From Acidicapsa acidisoli (GTDB lineage Bacteria; Acidobacteriota; Terriglobia; Terriglobales; Acidobacteriaceae), in the NCBI RefSeq assembly GCF_025685625.1, contig NZ_JAGSYI010000002.1, positions 930,001 through 994,000 of the forward strand: DNA of 64,000 bases, given 5' to 3'. The translations under genes were made by a program, and so were the position numbers. The notes beneath the pieces were generated by a model. That model made no database searches, was not told where the DNA came from, and was given only the letters and a program-made list of their open reading frames with translations. This document shows positions 1 to 8,421 of the stretch, one piece after another (the stretch's first letter is position 1; every line of letters starts with the position of its first letter).

Positions 1-278
1 TGCTGCAGCGTGTATTCGACACGACAGAGCAGATTGCTCGCTTCCGCGCTGCGGGCGTCTGCGCTGAGAGCCTCGCGGAGCAAGGTAGCTGCCTCGTCGG
101 CTTTGCCGGATTGCAAATCAGCGATGGCTGTGGCCAGAGGCGCATCAGATGCATTCGACGCGCGCGCTGCTGGACCTGCGAATAGAGCGGCCAGCAGCAG
201 GAAAGCCGGAAGCTTCGACCGATGGCCGGTGTCCCGGCCGGTACGAGAACGCGTTGCTGCCTGGGTTACAGCACTCAC
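1..278 (-). CDS. Secreted repeat-type protein, N-terminal part only (gene runs off the window)
   Basis: The minus strand from a GTG at 278 stays open to the window edge, about 92 residues. It begins with a charged stretch and then a hydrophobic segment (around LPAFLLLAALFAG, ending near AARA), which reads as a signal peptide. The following helix-rich stretch (ATAIADLQSGKADEAATLL, then EANLL-like turns) resembles the first TPR/Sel1-type helices, so a periplasmic or secreted TPR protein is likely. The GTG overlaps the stop of the upstream HlyD-type adaptor gene by four bases (GTGA), so the two are translationally coupled, and a weak GTGAAGG Shine-Dalgarno lies just upstream. The coupling suggests a role with the adaptor, for instance in an export system, but this is inference. 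The C-terminus is not visible. Confidence 0.6.
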   Translation of the reverse strand, partial: MSAVTQAATRSRTGRDTGHRSKLPAFLLLAALFAGPAARASNASDAPLATAIADLQSGKADEAATLLREALSADARSAEASNLLCRVEYTLQ

Positions 279-1519
279 CGGACAACCTTCACTGGAACTC
301 CCTCTTCGAGAGGCAGGCCATTCAAGCTGCTGGTGGCAACAACATCGCCATCCTTCAGACCGGCGGTGATGGCTACCTGGGTGAGGTTGATCGTGCCGGT
401 CGTCACCGGTGTCCGCACAAGGCTGTCACTCACAACACGGTATACGTAATACTTGCCGTTTTCGACGTGCAGCGATTCACGGGGAACGGTGAGGATATTC
501 GGCTCGCTGGATGTTGTGACGGTGACTGTGACGTGGGTATCGGGCAGGAGGCCGGGATTGGCGTCCGCGTCGTCGATCGTTACCAGGACTTCGCCGACGT
601 TGCGGGTATTGAAGGTCACGATGGTAGAGGGAACGAGGGAGATGTGACCGTGCCACTCCTTGCCCTGACGGGCATCCCAGACGATGGTGATCTTCTGGCC
701 GACGGCGAGGTTTCCGATTTCCGGTTCATCGAAGTAGGCACGAACACGGAGCTTCTTGAGATCGGTCATCTGTAGGAGCAGCTTGCCGTCCTCGACAAAG
801 TCAGAGCGTCCGACGGGAATGGAATAGACGGTGCCGTCGATGGGGGCCCGGTAGGAGGTGCGTTCCAGAACGTCGCGCGCGGCAGTCAGATTGGCCTGAG
901 CATCGGCAACCGCCGAGCGGGAGCGCTCCATCTCGGCGGGCGAATAGCGGGTCTGCTGACGGGCCTGGAGCGCGGCAAGACCATCCTGGGCGATCGATAC
1001 GCGTTCCTGCGCCGCGGCCACTTCGCTCGCCGATGCGGCGCCCGTCGCCTGCAGTTTCTGAAGCGCGGCCAGTTCGCGCTGCGACGCGGCCAAATCGATT
1101 TGGGCACGCGAGACATTCGCGCCAAGCGATTGCCGCTCTTCGAGTGTCCCTCCCTGTTTCGTCGCTTCATATGTAGCTTCGGCGCTGCGAAGGGCGCTTT
1201 CGGCGGTGGCGACGCGGGCCCGGGCGGCGACGTCGTCCAATTGCATGAGCAGTTGACCCGCCTTGACGTGATCTCCCTGCTGGACATAGACCTCACGAAC
1301 CGAAGTCGCGAGAGGGCTATGGAATTCGTAGTTCTGGATGGGTTCGACGAGACCGTTGGTGGGAACGGTGCTGAAAAGCTCCGACCGAACAGCCGTCGCG
1401 ACGTGCACCGGCATGCGGTCGCGGGTCATGGCGCGAGCAACGAAAAATACAACTACCAGCAGCACTCCTGCCGCGATCCACAACCAAAGCCGACTTGTCT
1501 GCCTGTTTGCCTCTGCCAT
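275..1519 (-). CDS. HlyD/RND-type periplasmic adaptor (membrane fusion) protein
   Basis: This 414-residue protein links an inner-membrane pump to an outer-membrane channel. One N-terminal membrane helix (about residues 11-27) is followed by a short periplasmic linker, the first half of a biotinyl-lipoyl domain (around VREVYVQQGDHVKAGQLL), a long Ala/Gln/Glu-rich coiled-coil hairpin (about 105-215), the second lipoyl half (APIDGTVYSIPVG), a beta-barrel (about 250-330) and a membrane-proximal domain. Order and length match ABC- or RND-linked adaptors of the MacA/HlyD class. No pump or outer-membrane gene is visible; the partner may lie beyond position 1. The next gene on this strand (1-278) overlaps its stop codon. 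The substrate cannot be inferred. Confidence 0.88.
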   Translation of the reverse strand: MAEANRQTSRLWLWIAAGVLLVVVFFVARAMTRDRMPVHVATAVRSELFSTVPTNGLVEPIQNYEFHSPLATSVREVYVQQGDHVKAGQLLMQLDDVAARARVATAESALRSAEATYEATKQGGTLEERQSLGANVSRAQIDLAASQRELAALQKLQATGAASASEVAAAQERVSIAQDGLAALQARQQTRYSPAEMERSRSAVADAQANLTAARDVLERTSYRAPIDGTVYSIPVGRSDFVEDGKLLLQMTDLKKLRVRAYFDEPEIGNLAVGQKITIVWDARQGKEWHGHISLVPSTIVTFNTRNVGEVLVTIDDADANPGLLPDTHVTVTVTTSSEPNILTVPRESLHVENGKYYVYRVVSDSLVRTPVTTGTINLTQVAITAGLKDGDVVATSSLNGLPLEEGVPVKVVR

Positions 1520-1778
1520 GCGAACGACGAATCCTGAAGTGTCTGTTATTGCGAGGGTTGCTGGTGCGCCAGTGAAAGGTCAGCCGAAAGCCAGTATATA
1601 GGACTCAGTTCTTGGGATTTTGACTCACGAGATGTTAGGGACCATGCGGAATACGGGTGGACGAAGCTCCGCCAGACCTCGAAAAGTACCTACAGACCGG
1701 GAATCAGGGCCAGATCCCGACCTGTCGAGCGATGAGCGGATGGGTGTCCGGCGTCTCATATGGAAGTAAAATGGAGGT

Positions 1779-2177
1779 ATGGCACTTGAACAGCGTTACA
1801 CCGACGAGCACGCAAAGGCAGGGCTCGACTTCCCTTTTCCGGCCATTGAAACGTGGCCAAATCAGTTTCCCGGTTATGAGATTCAAATTGACGACCCGGA
1901 GTTTACTTCGGTCTGCCCCAAGACGGGCCTGCCGGATTTCGGCGTATTGACCTTGCGGTATATGCCGCGGGAACGCTGCGCGGAATTGAAATCGCTGAAA
2001 GAATACCTATTTTGCTATCGCAATCTCGGAATCTTCCAGGAAAACGTGGTGAACCAGGTGCTCGAAGACCTCGTGAAGGCGTGCGACCCGGTCTGGGCGG
2101 TGATTAAGGGAGATTTTCGGCCTCGCGGGGGAATTTCGACGACTGTTGAAGCGCGATGGCCACGTCCACAATCCTGA
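1779..2177 (+). CDS. queF: NADPH-dependent 7-cyano-7-deazaguanine (preQ0) reductase
   Basis: QueF reduces the nitrile of preQ0 to the amine of preQ1 in queuosine tRNA modification, a cytoplasmic reaction using NADPH. The 132-residue length fits the short unimodular QueF type. Cys46 in SVCPKTG is the expected thioimide-forming nucleophile and Asp53 (LPDFG) the proton donor; the family signature ELKSLKEYLFCYRN follows at about 69-82, with the FQENVVN segment after it. The ATG at 1779 is forced because an in-frame stop lies at 1767-1769, yet the best Shine-Dalgarno (GGAGGT, 1773-1778) directly abuts the start codon, an unusually short spacing. No other queuosine gene is adjacent and no preQ1 riboswitch was recognised upstream. 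Confidence 0.93.
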   Translation: MALEQRYTDEHAKAGLDFPFPAIETWPNQFPGYEIQIDDPEFTSVCPKTGLPDFGVLTLRYMPRERCAELKSLKEYLFCYRNLGIFQENVVNQVLEDLVKACDPVWAVIKGDFRPRGGISTTVEARWPRPQS

Positions 2178-2234
2178 GAAGGCGGCTGCGCCTCCGCGAA
2201 TGTTTTTTCCCAAAATGAGTGATAGAGTGGCGAT

Positions 2235-2918
2235 GTGCAACAGCTGCTCGCCATTGCCGCACTATTGTTCTGGCCCGGTTTTGCCCTCGCTCAGCAGACC
2301 GTCTCGTTTCCGACTGAGGACGGGGGCGTGATCTTCGCCGATATGTATGGGAGCGGGGACCGGGGCGTGGTGCTGGCGCACGGTGGCCGGTTCAACAAGG
2401 AGAGTTGGAAGCCCCAGGCTGAGCGATTGACTGCGGCTGGATTTCGGGTGCTCGCGATCGATTTCCGGGGCTATGGCATGTCTCACGGGCCGGGAGACAA
2501 GGATTTCTTTCATGCGCCGTTCCAGTTCGATGTGCTGGCGGCTGTGCGGTATCTCCGCGCTGCGGGCGCGAAGAGCGTGTCTGTAGTGGGTGGGAGTTTC
2601 GGCGGTTCGGCGGCAGGCGATGCGTCGATCGCTTCGCGACCGGGCGAGATTGAGCGGATTGTGATGCTGGGTGGGGCGCCGAATGGCCCTGCTGAAAAGC
2701 TCAAATCTGCTTCGCTGTTTATTGTGGCCCGGGATGACGCGAACGATGATGGTCTGCGGCTGCCAGGAATCCGGAGGCAGTTTGAGACGGCTCCGGAGCC
2801 GAAGAGGCTGATAGTCCTGGATGGTTCGGCGCACGCGCAATTTCTCTTCCAGACCGATCTGGCTGGGCGGGTCATGCAAGAGATTCTGGACTTTTTGAAC
2901 GGGAAAGTACCGGAGTGA
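2235..2918 (+). CDS. Secreted alpha/beta hydrolase
   Basis: This 227-residue protein starts at GTG 2235 with a signal peptide ending near ALAQ (about residue 20), so it should act in the periplasm or outside. It has the alpha/beta-hydrolase fold: an oxyanion-region strand (VVLAHGG, about 46-51), the DFRGYG loop, and the nucleophile elbow GGSFGG with Ser121. Likely acid and base residues are in the RDDANDDG segment and in GSAHAQF near the C-terminus. The compact size suggests a small esterase, dienelactone-hydrolase-like enzyme or peptidase; the substrate cannot be told. Its stop overlaps the start of the MFS gene (GTGA at 2915-2918), so the two are translationally coupled and may share a substrate. 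Confidence 0.82.
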   Translation: MQQLLAIAALLFWPGFALAQQTVSFPTEDGGVIFADMYGSGDRGVVLAHGGRFNKESWKPQAERLTAAGFRVLAIDFRGYGMSHGPGDKDFFHAPFQFDVLAAVRYLRAAGAKSVSVVGGSFGGSAAGDASIASRPGEIERIVMLGGAPNGPAEKLKSASLFIVARDDANDDGLRLPGIRRQFETAPEPKRLIVLDGSAHAQFLFQTDLAGRVMQEILDFLNGKVPE

Positions 2919-4195
2919 GCGTGCTGAGCGAGTCGCAGTTGATCCGCCCTCGGCGGACTCGGATGGCCCGCGGCGCGCTGGTGGCGCTGGTGCTGCTCAC
3001 GGCGCTGAATCTTCTCAATTACATCGATCGCTATATATTGCCTGGGGCGCAGCCTCTGATCCAGGCGGATTTTCATGCGACGGATGAGCAGATGGGGGCG
3101 CTGACGACGGCGCTGTTCATCACCTATATGCTCACTGCCCCCTGCACCGGCTGGCTGGGAGACCGGTTTCGCCGCAAGCCGCTGATTGTCGCGGGAGCCG
3201 TGCTCTGGAGCCTGGCGACGCTGTTTACCTACTTCGTGCATGACTACTGGTCGCTGTACTTTCGCCATGCGCTGGTGGGGGTTGGAGAGGCGACTTTTGG
3301 AATTTTCGCGCCTGCGGTGCTTTCGGATTTTTTTCCCGCCCGGGATCGAAACCGGATTCTGTCGATCTTTTACCTTGCGATTCCTGTCGGTGCGGCGCTC
3401 GGATACCTGATCGGCGGGCAGCTTGGCGCGCGGTATGGCTGGCGGACGCCGTTCTTCGTCGGTGCAATTCCGGGGCTGCTAATAGCCGCACTTTATGCCC
3501 TGTTTGCGACGGAGCCGGCGCGTGGCGGGAGCGAGGCCAGCGACGAGCCACTTGCGCGGCCAACGACGCGAGAGATGCTTCGGAATTTCCTTGCGCTCTT
3601 TCGCAATCCCGGATTTCTGTGCGCGACGCTGGGGATGGCGATGATGGTATTTACCATGGGCGGAATCTCGACGTGGATGCCGACGTTTCTGCATCGGTTC
3701 TCGGGGATGGGTGTCGCCAAGGCTGGGACGATTCTGGGTGCGATCACTGTTGTGGATGGGCTGGCTGGGACGGCGATTGGCGGATGGCTGGCGCAGATTT
3801 GGCTGCGGCGCGACCATCGCGCGCTTTACCTGCTCTCCGCTTGGAGTGTGATTCTGACGCTACCGCTGGCTGCGCTGGTTTTCTTCGGGCCGCCTGCGTG
3901 GTCGATTCCGGCGCTGTTTGCGGCTGAGTTTTTCCTGTTTCTGAATACCGGCCCACTGAATGCGGCGATTTGCAATTCGGTTTCTTCCGGAGTGCGTTCT
4001 AGCGCGATTGCGCTGAATCTGTTTCTGATTCACATGCTGGGGGACACGTTTTCGCCACAGATTATCGGGCATATTTCGGGGCTGGCGAATCTGCGGATCG
4101 GGCTGGGGCTTACGCTGGTTACGTTGATTTTGTCGGGGGTGTTGCTCTTTGCTGGGGCACGGTTTGCGCCGAAGTTGGACGAATCTGCCGCGTAA
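2915..4195 (+). CDS. MFS transporter, Spinster-like
   Basis: A 426-residue major facilitator with about twelve hydrophobic helices. Helix 1 carries NYIDRY (about 35-40), a hallmark of the Spinster/Spns-like branch, and the loop between helices 2 and 3 has the MFS motif GWLGDRFRRK. Helices 4-5 contain GVGEATFG and an APAVLSDFFPARDR stretch typical of the same branch. Bacterial members are drug, lipid or organic-acid transporters, and the substrate is not readable here. It overlaps the upstream hydrolase gene by four bases, so both are probably one operon that cleaves and moves one compound. Confidence 0.87.
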   Translation: MSVLSESQLIRPRRTRMARGALVALVLLTALNLLNYIDRYILPGAQPLIQADFHATDEQMGALTTALFITYMLTAPCTGWLGDRFRRKPLIVAGAVLWSLATLFTYFVHDYWSLYFRHALVGVGEATFGIFAPAVLSDFFPARDRNRILSIFYLAIPVGAALGYLIGGQLGARYGWRTPFFVGAIPGLLIAALYALFATEPARGGSEASDEPLARPTTREMLRNFLALFRNPGFLCATLGMAMMVFTMGGISTWMPTFLHRFSGMGVAKAGTILGAITVVDGLAGTAIGGWLAQIWLRRDHRALYLLSAWSVILTLPLAALVFFGPPAWSIPALFAAEFFLFLNTGPLNAAICNSVSSGVRSSAIALNLFLIHMLGDTFSPQIIGHISGLANLRIGLGLTLVTLILSGVLLFAGARFAPKLDESAA

Positions 4196-4237
4196 GTTCA
4201 AAGAAGCGTTGTTTCGCGCGGCACGGAGCCCTATTCT

Positions 4238-4465
4238 ATGAACATGGCAGTCGATAAACCTCTATCACAACTCAACGGCGAGGATTTGGAACGCAATCTA
4301 CGGGCGGTCGACCATGCCATCGCGCAGCAATCGCTTGAGGGTTTGACGGTTTCTGAGTCGACTGTTGAAGACATGCGACGGGCCGCGCGGGGTGAAATCC
4401 GCGCAGATGATGTTATCGCCAATATCTACGCAAGGTTCGAGCATGTCCCGATACTCAGGCGATGA
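4238..4465 (+). CDS. VbhA-like antitoxin of the Fic toxin
   Basis: This 75-residue helical protein precedes and overlaps (23 bp) the Fic gene. Its C-terminal two thirds (LEGLTVSESTVEDMRRAARGEIRADDVIANIYAR) have the shape of VbhA antitoxins: an LEG turn, a spacer helix, then G-E-(I/L)-x-x-x-D-V-I before the last helix. VbhA-type proteins insert a helix with the motif (S/T)xxxE(G/N) into the Fic active site, where the Glu blocks productive ATP binding. Here Glu34-Gly35 are kept but the residue four before Glu is Gln30, not Ser/Thr. Low GC relative to neighbours suggests acquisition. An alternative start is the ATG at 4244. Assignment is from memory of the family, supported by gene order. Confidence 0.8.
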   Translation: MNMAVDKPLSQLNGEDLERNLRAVDHAIAQQSLEGLTVSESTVEDMRRAARGEIRADDVIANIYARFEHVPILRR

Positions 4466-5027
4466 CACTTACCTCGATCCAGCCTCAGGCGTACTGAAGA
4501 ATCGGTTCGGGATTGTTGACGCAGCTATCCTTGAAATGACCGAGGCTGATCTGGTCGCGGCCCGCTCGCGTGAATTGGCGCAGAGCCCACTGCCGGGGCA
4601 ATTCGATCTCAAGCATCTGCAGGCGATTCATCGTTATCTCTTCGGCGATCTCTATGACTGGGCTGGAGAATTGCGCACTGTCGATATCAGCAAGAATGAC
4701 AATATGTTCGCCCACCATGCTCACATCGCGAGTGCCGCGAAGTCGATCTTAGAACGACTCGCCGCCGAGAAATGCCTGACAGGGCTCTCCCGCGACGAGT
4801 TTAGTTCGCGAGCTGCGTACTACTTCGGGGAAATCAACGCTCTCCATCCTTTTCGCGAGGGCAACGGAAGAACGCAGCGAGAATTCATCAGCCATTTGGC
4901 TCAGGCGAACGGCTATTACGTTGCCTGGGAAGATGTCAGACCTGCGGAGATGCTGCAAGCCTTGATGGAATCTTTTAGAGGAAACCTGTCGAGGTTGACC
5001 GCAATTCTTCGAGAAAATCTACATTAG
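4443..5027 (+). CDS. Fic-domain protein adenylyltransferase (toxin)
   Basis: Fic proteins transfer AMP from ATP to hydroxyl groups of target proteins; the VbhT/FicT class poisons DNA topoisomerases. The catalytic motif HPFREGNGRTQREF (residues 135-148) is complete: the catalytic His135, the Mg-binding Glu/Asp position (Glu139) and the phosphate-binding GNGR. Upstream is the flap region (ELRTVDISKNDNMFA). The start chosen is ATG 4443, which gives 194 residues beginning MSRYSGDD, a normal FicT N-terminus; the longer frame from 4365 would only read through the antitoxin. The 23-bp overlap with the antitoxin implies translational coupling, as in known class I Fic modules. All catalytic residues are present, so the toxin should be active when not inhibited. 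Confidence 0.92.
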   Translation: MSRYSGDDTYLDPASGVLKNRFGIVDAAILEMTEADLVAARSRELAQSPLPGQFDLKHLQAIHRYLFGDLYDWAGELRTVDISKNDNMFAHHAHIASAAKSILERLAAEKCLTGLSRDEFSSRAAYYFGEINALHPFREGNGRTQREFISHLAQANGYYVAWEDVRPAEMLQALMESFRGNLSRLTAILRENLH

Positions 5028-5043
5028 GAATTAAGCGAACCTA

Positions 5044-5220
5044 CTACGAGACGCGGGCGACTTCTGTGCTGGCCTTCACTGGTGCTGGAGCATTCTGGTC
5101 GGAGTGCCAGCGCATCATGGCGAAGCAGCCTTTGAAGATCGCGTAGGCGACGAAGACTCCGAGGCCCATTGAAGCGAGGGACGCGCAAACCAACATCACC
5201 AGATTAAAGAAGTCCTGCAT
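5044..5220 (-). CDS. Small single-pass membrane protein (58 aa)
   Basis: A short minus-strand frame from ATG 5220 to TAG 5044 encodes 58 residues. It starts MQDFFNLVML, continues as one long hydrophobic helix (about residues 5-36, Val/Ala/Gly/Phe-rich) and ends in a polar tail with MMRWHSDQNAPAP. A good Shine-Dalgarno (GGAG, six bases before ATG) precedes it. I do not recognise a family. It is divergent from uvrA and shares the 5221-5463 control region with it, which contains palindromes and a strong promoter. It could be a membrane stress peptide or an accessory subunit; nothing in the sequence fixes its role. Confidence comes from RBS, start, helix and clean stop only. Confidence 0.5.
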   Translation of the reverse strand: MQDFFNLVMLVCASLASMGLGVFVAYAIFKGCFAMMRWHSDQNAPAPVKASTEVARVS

Positions 5221-5275
5221 ATAGCTCCGTCACAACGGGGAATTCGGCCAAGGCGTTGCAGAATTGCAATGAGGG

Positions 5276-5321
5276 AGAATCTGATTCTTCTTCCCTAAAT
5301 ATGGATTCTCTCAGAGAATCC
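5276..5321. promoter_or_regulatory. Two palindromes sharing GATTCT half-sites, upstream of uvrA
   Basis: Two inverted repeats with the same core lie between the divergent small gene and uvrA: AGAATC-T-GATTCT at 5276-5288, and GGATTCTC-TCA-GAGAATCC at 5303-5321 (eight-base arms). The second ends eight bases before the -35 box of the likely uvrA promoter. The repeated half-site and the position suggest an operator for a dimeric regulator, possibly a DNA-damage regulator, but no Acidobacteriota LexA motif was matched. A hairpin in an RNA leader is the alternative. Confidence 0.4.
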
Positions 5322-5328
5322 TGCCGCG

Positions 5329-5357
5329 TTGACCCTCTTGCTGTTGACAACTAGAAT
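5329..5357 (+). promoter_or_regulatory. Putative sigma70-type promoter of uvrA
   Basis: TTGACC at 5329-5334 and TAGAAT at 5352-5357 are separated by 17 bases, a near-consensus vegetative promoter. It lies about 105 bases before the uvrA start, leaving a leader. A second TTGACA at 5344-5349 lacks a good -10 box at the right distance. Confidence 0.5.
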
Positions 5358-5463
5358 ACCTGTAGAGGGTTCCGCCCATTGTGACAATACGGTTGCGATT
5401 GGCCGTTGAGCCTTATCTCATTGCAAAGTCTCTCTTGCCCACCTCCTTTTTCCTGCTCAAAAT

Positions 5464-8421
5464 ATGACAATTACACACATTTCGGTCCGTGGGGCGCGGC
5501 AGCACAATCTGCGGGACATCAACGTTCGCATTCCCCGGAACACATTGACGGTGGTGACCGGGCTGTCGGGTTCGGGCAAGAGTTCGCTGGCCTTTGACAC
5601 GATTTATGCCGAGGGGCAGCGGCGCTATGTGGAGACACTGTCGGCTTATGCGCGGCAGTTTCTGGATCAGATCGAGCGGCCGGATGTGGATTCGATTGAA
5701 GGACTTAGCCCGGCGATTTCGATCGAGCAGAAGACAACGAGCCGCAGTCCTCGATCGACGGTCGGTACGATTACCGAGATTTACGACTATTTGCGGTTGC
5801 TCTATGCGTCGGTAGGCACTCCGCACTGCCCGAATTGCGGTAAACCAATCACCCGTCAGACGGCGGAGCAGATTGTCCAGCGCATTTTGCAGTTGGGCGA
5901 TGGACAGCGGGTGATCATCATGGCTCCCGTGGTGCGGGGGCGCAAGGGCGAGTTTCGCGAGCTGCTGGATCAACTGGAGCAGCAGGGATTTCGTGCGCGC
6001 ATTGACGGCGAATTACGCGATTTAGCCGAAACAATTGTGCTGGACCGGCGTAAGAATCACACAATTGAGGCTGTGATTGACCGGGTTGTGCTCAAGCCGG
6101 GCGTCGAAAAGCGGCTGGAAGGCTCGGTGGCCAAGGCGCTGCAGATGGCCAACGGGCTGGTGCTGATTGCCGGGTCGACAACGGCCAGTTCGGATAAGGA
6201 AGAGCAACTTTTTTCTTCATCGATGGCCTGCCCGGACTGCGGTTTGGACGTGCCAAAGCTGGAGCCGCGCAGTTTCAGCTTTAACTCGGCTTTTGGAGCC
6301 TGCCCTGAGTGTCACGGGCTGGGGTCGCTCTATGATTTTGATCCGGCAAAGGTGATTACGGACTGGTCGAAGCCGCTGCTGGATGGCGGACTTGGGCCGG
6401 GATCGGCTTCGCAATATCTGATCAAGCTGATTCACGTTGCGGCGACGCGGTACGAGATCGATCTCAAGTTGCCATTTGAGCAGTTGCCAAACAAGCACCA
6501 GCACATTCTGGTTTATGGGCCTCCGCGGACCGAGGCTCCGCGAACGGGATTTCACGGTATTTTGTCGTTTTTGCGCGATGGGATGGAGGACGCCAAGAGC
6601 GACGGCTATCGCGAGTACATGATGAACTTCATGTCGGCTTCGACTTGCCCGTCGTGCCGCGGCAAACGGCTGCGGCCTGAGTCGCTGGCGGTCAAGGTCG
6701 GCGGGCTGTCGATCAGTGATTTCACGGCGCTTTCACTGAATCGGGCGCTGAGTGCGGCGCGGGAATTGGGCTTTACGGCGCGCGAAGCGCTGGTGGCGGA
6801 GCGGATTCGCAAAGAGGTGGTCGAGCGGCTGGAGTTTCTGGCCGGGGTTGGGTTGAGCTATCTTTCGCTGGACCGGAATGCCGCGACGCTATCCGGTGGC
6901 GAAGGCCAGCGCATACGGCTCGCGACGCAGATTGGTTCGCGTTTGCGTGGGGTGTTATATGTGCTCGATGAGCCTTCGATTGGCCTGCATCAGCGCGACA
7001 ACATGCGATTGATTGAAGCGCTGACGAGACTGCGCGATCTGGGCAACACGGTGTTGGTCGTCGAGCACGATGAGGATACGATCCGCGCGGCAGATTATGT
7101 GCTGGATCTTGGGCCGGGCGCGGGACGGCTTGGCGGAGCTGTTGTGGCGGAGGGAACGCCGGCGGAAATCATGGCTGCGCCGGAGTCGCTGACGGGGCGG
7201 TATCTTTCCGGCGAGGTGAGTATTCTGCACCGGGAGCGGCCACGGGCGCTGACCGGCAAGTGGCTGTCGATTGAGGGTGCTCGCGAGCACAATCTTCAGG
7301 ACGTTACGGTGCGCTTTCCGCTCGGCGTGATGACGGTGGTGACGGGCGTGAGCGGCAGCGGAAAGAGCACGCTGGTCAACGACATTCTGTATCGCTCGCT
7401 GGCGCAGACGGTCTACGGCTCGCGCGAAGAACCGGGGAATCACGACACGCTGAGCGGCGCGGACCAGATCGATAAGGTGATTCGCATCGACCAGTCGCCG
7501 ATTGGGCGGACTCCGCGGTCCAATCCGGCGACGTATACGCAGCTATTCTCGCCGCTGCGCGATCTCTTTGCGATGCTTCCTGAGTCGCGGGAGCGAGGAT
7601 ACAAGCCGGGGCGGTTCAGCTTTAATGTTGCCGGTGGACGCTGCGAGGCGTGTCAGGGCGACGGGCAGCGGCGCATTGAGATGAACTTTCTGCCGGATGT
7701 GTATGTTCAGTGTGAAGTGTGCAATGGTCTGCGCTATAACCAGGAGACGCTGGCGGTCAAGTTCAAGGGCTACTCGATTGCGGGCGTTCTGGACCTGACG
7801 ATCGAAGATGCGCTTGAAGTCCTGAAGGACGTTCCGCTGCTGCGGCAGAAATTGCAGACGCTCGTTGATGTGGGGCTTGGCTATATTCATCTTGGCCAGA
7901 GCGCTACGACTCTGTCGGGCGGCGAAGCGCAGCGGATGAAGCTGGCGCGTGAGCTTTCGAAGCGACAGACGGGGCGGACGCTGTATCTGCTGGATGAACC
8001 GACGACCGGGCTGCACTTTGACGATGTACGCAAGCTGCTTGAGGTGCTGCACCGGCTGGCGGATCTGGGCAATTCGGTGGTGATCATCGAGCATAACCTC
8101 GATGTGATTCGCAATGCGGACTGGCTGATCGATATGGGTCCGGAGGGTGGCGAGGATGGTGGCCGCGTGATCGCCGAGGGACGACCGGCGCAGGTAGCTG
8201 CAGTGGCGGGCTCGTTTACGGGTGAGTTTCTGGCGCGGTACTATGCAGGACACGGCGCTCCAGCGGATGCTTTGCCGGAGGTTTCCTCGCCCGACGTGGA
8301 TGCTCCCACCGAGATTACGGAAACGAAACCAAACGGGGCAGCATCCAAAAAGGCTGGAAAGGCTGTTGCAAAGAAGGCTGCCGGCGCAAGGACGCGGCAG
8401 AAAAAGGCGGGCCCTGAATGA
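5464..8421 (+). CDS. uvrA: Excinuclease ABC subunit A
   Basis: UvrA is the DNA-damage sensor of nucleotide excision repair; the dimer loads UvrB on lesions. The 985-residue protein has both ABC modules: Walker [10 protein letters not shown] (near residue 33) and GVSGSGKST (near 630), signature motifs [12 protein letters not shown] and [12 protein letters not shown], and Walker B regions ending in LDEPS and LDEPTTG. Zinc-finger pairs are visible as CPNCGK (about 120), CPDCG...CPECHGLG (about 256-283) and CEACQGDG...[10 protein letters not shown] (about 725-760). The last about 45 residues are an Ala/Lys-rich tail not needed in the family. The stop overlaps the following CPBP gene (ATGA). No clear Shine-Dalgarno precedes the ATG. 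Confidence 0.98.
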   Translation: MTITHISVRGARQHNLRDINVRIPRNTLTVVTGLSGSGKSSLAFDTIYAEGQRRYVETLSAYARQFLDQIERPDVDSIEGLSPAISIEQKTTSRSPRSTVGTITEIYDYLRLLYASVGTPHCPNCGKPITRQTAEQIVQRILQLGDGQRVIIMAPVVRGRKGEFRELLDQLEQQGFRARIDGELRDLAETIVLDRRKNHTIEAVIDRVVLKPGVEKRLEGSVAKALQMANGLVLIAGSTTASSDKEEQLFSSSMACPDCGLDVPKLEPRSFSFNSAFGACPECHGLGSLYDFDPAKVITDWSKPLLDGGLGPGSASQYLIKLIHVAATRYEIDLKLPFEQLPNKHQHILVYGPPRTEAPRTGFHGILSFLRDGMEDAKSDGYREYMMNFMSASTCPSCRGKRLRPESLAVKVGGLSISDFTALSLNRALSAARELGFTAREALVAERIRKEVVERLEFLAGVGLSYLSLDRNAATLSGGEGQRIRLATQIGSRLRGVLYVLDEPSIGLHQRDNMRLIEALTRLRDLGNTVLVVEHDEDTIRAADYVLDLGPGAGRLGGAVVAEGTPAEIMAAPESLTGRYLSGEVSILHRERPRALTGKWLSIEGAREHNLQDVTVRFPLGVMTVVTGVSGSGKSTLVNDILYRSLAQTVYGSREEPGNHDTLSGADQIDKVIRIDQSPIGRTPRSNPATYTQLFSPLRDLFAMLPESRERGYKPGRFSFNVAGGRCEACQGDGQRRIEMNFLPDVYVQCEVCNGLRYNQETLAVKFKGYSIAGVLDLTIEDALEVLKDVPLLRQKLQTLVDVGLGYIHLGQSATTLSGGEAQRMKLARELSKRQTGRTLYLLDEPTTGLHFDDVRKLLEVLHRLADLGNSVVIIEHNLDVIRNADWLIDMGPEGGEDGGRVIAEGRPAQVAAVAGSFTGEFLARYYAGHGAPADALPEVSSPDVDAPTEITETKPNGAASKKAGKAVAKKAAGARTRQKKAGPE

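Noticed and set aside
1520-1778. preQ1 riboswitch before queF
   Set aside because: No preQ1-I or preQ1-II pattern could be found in the 259-base region.
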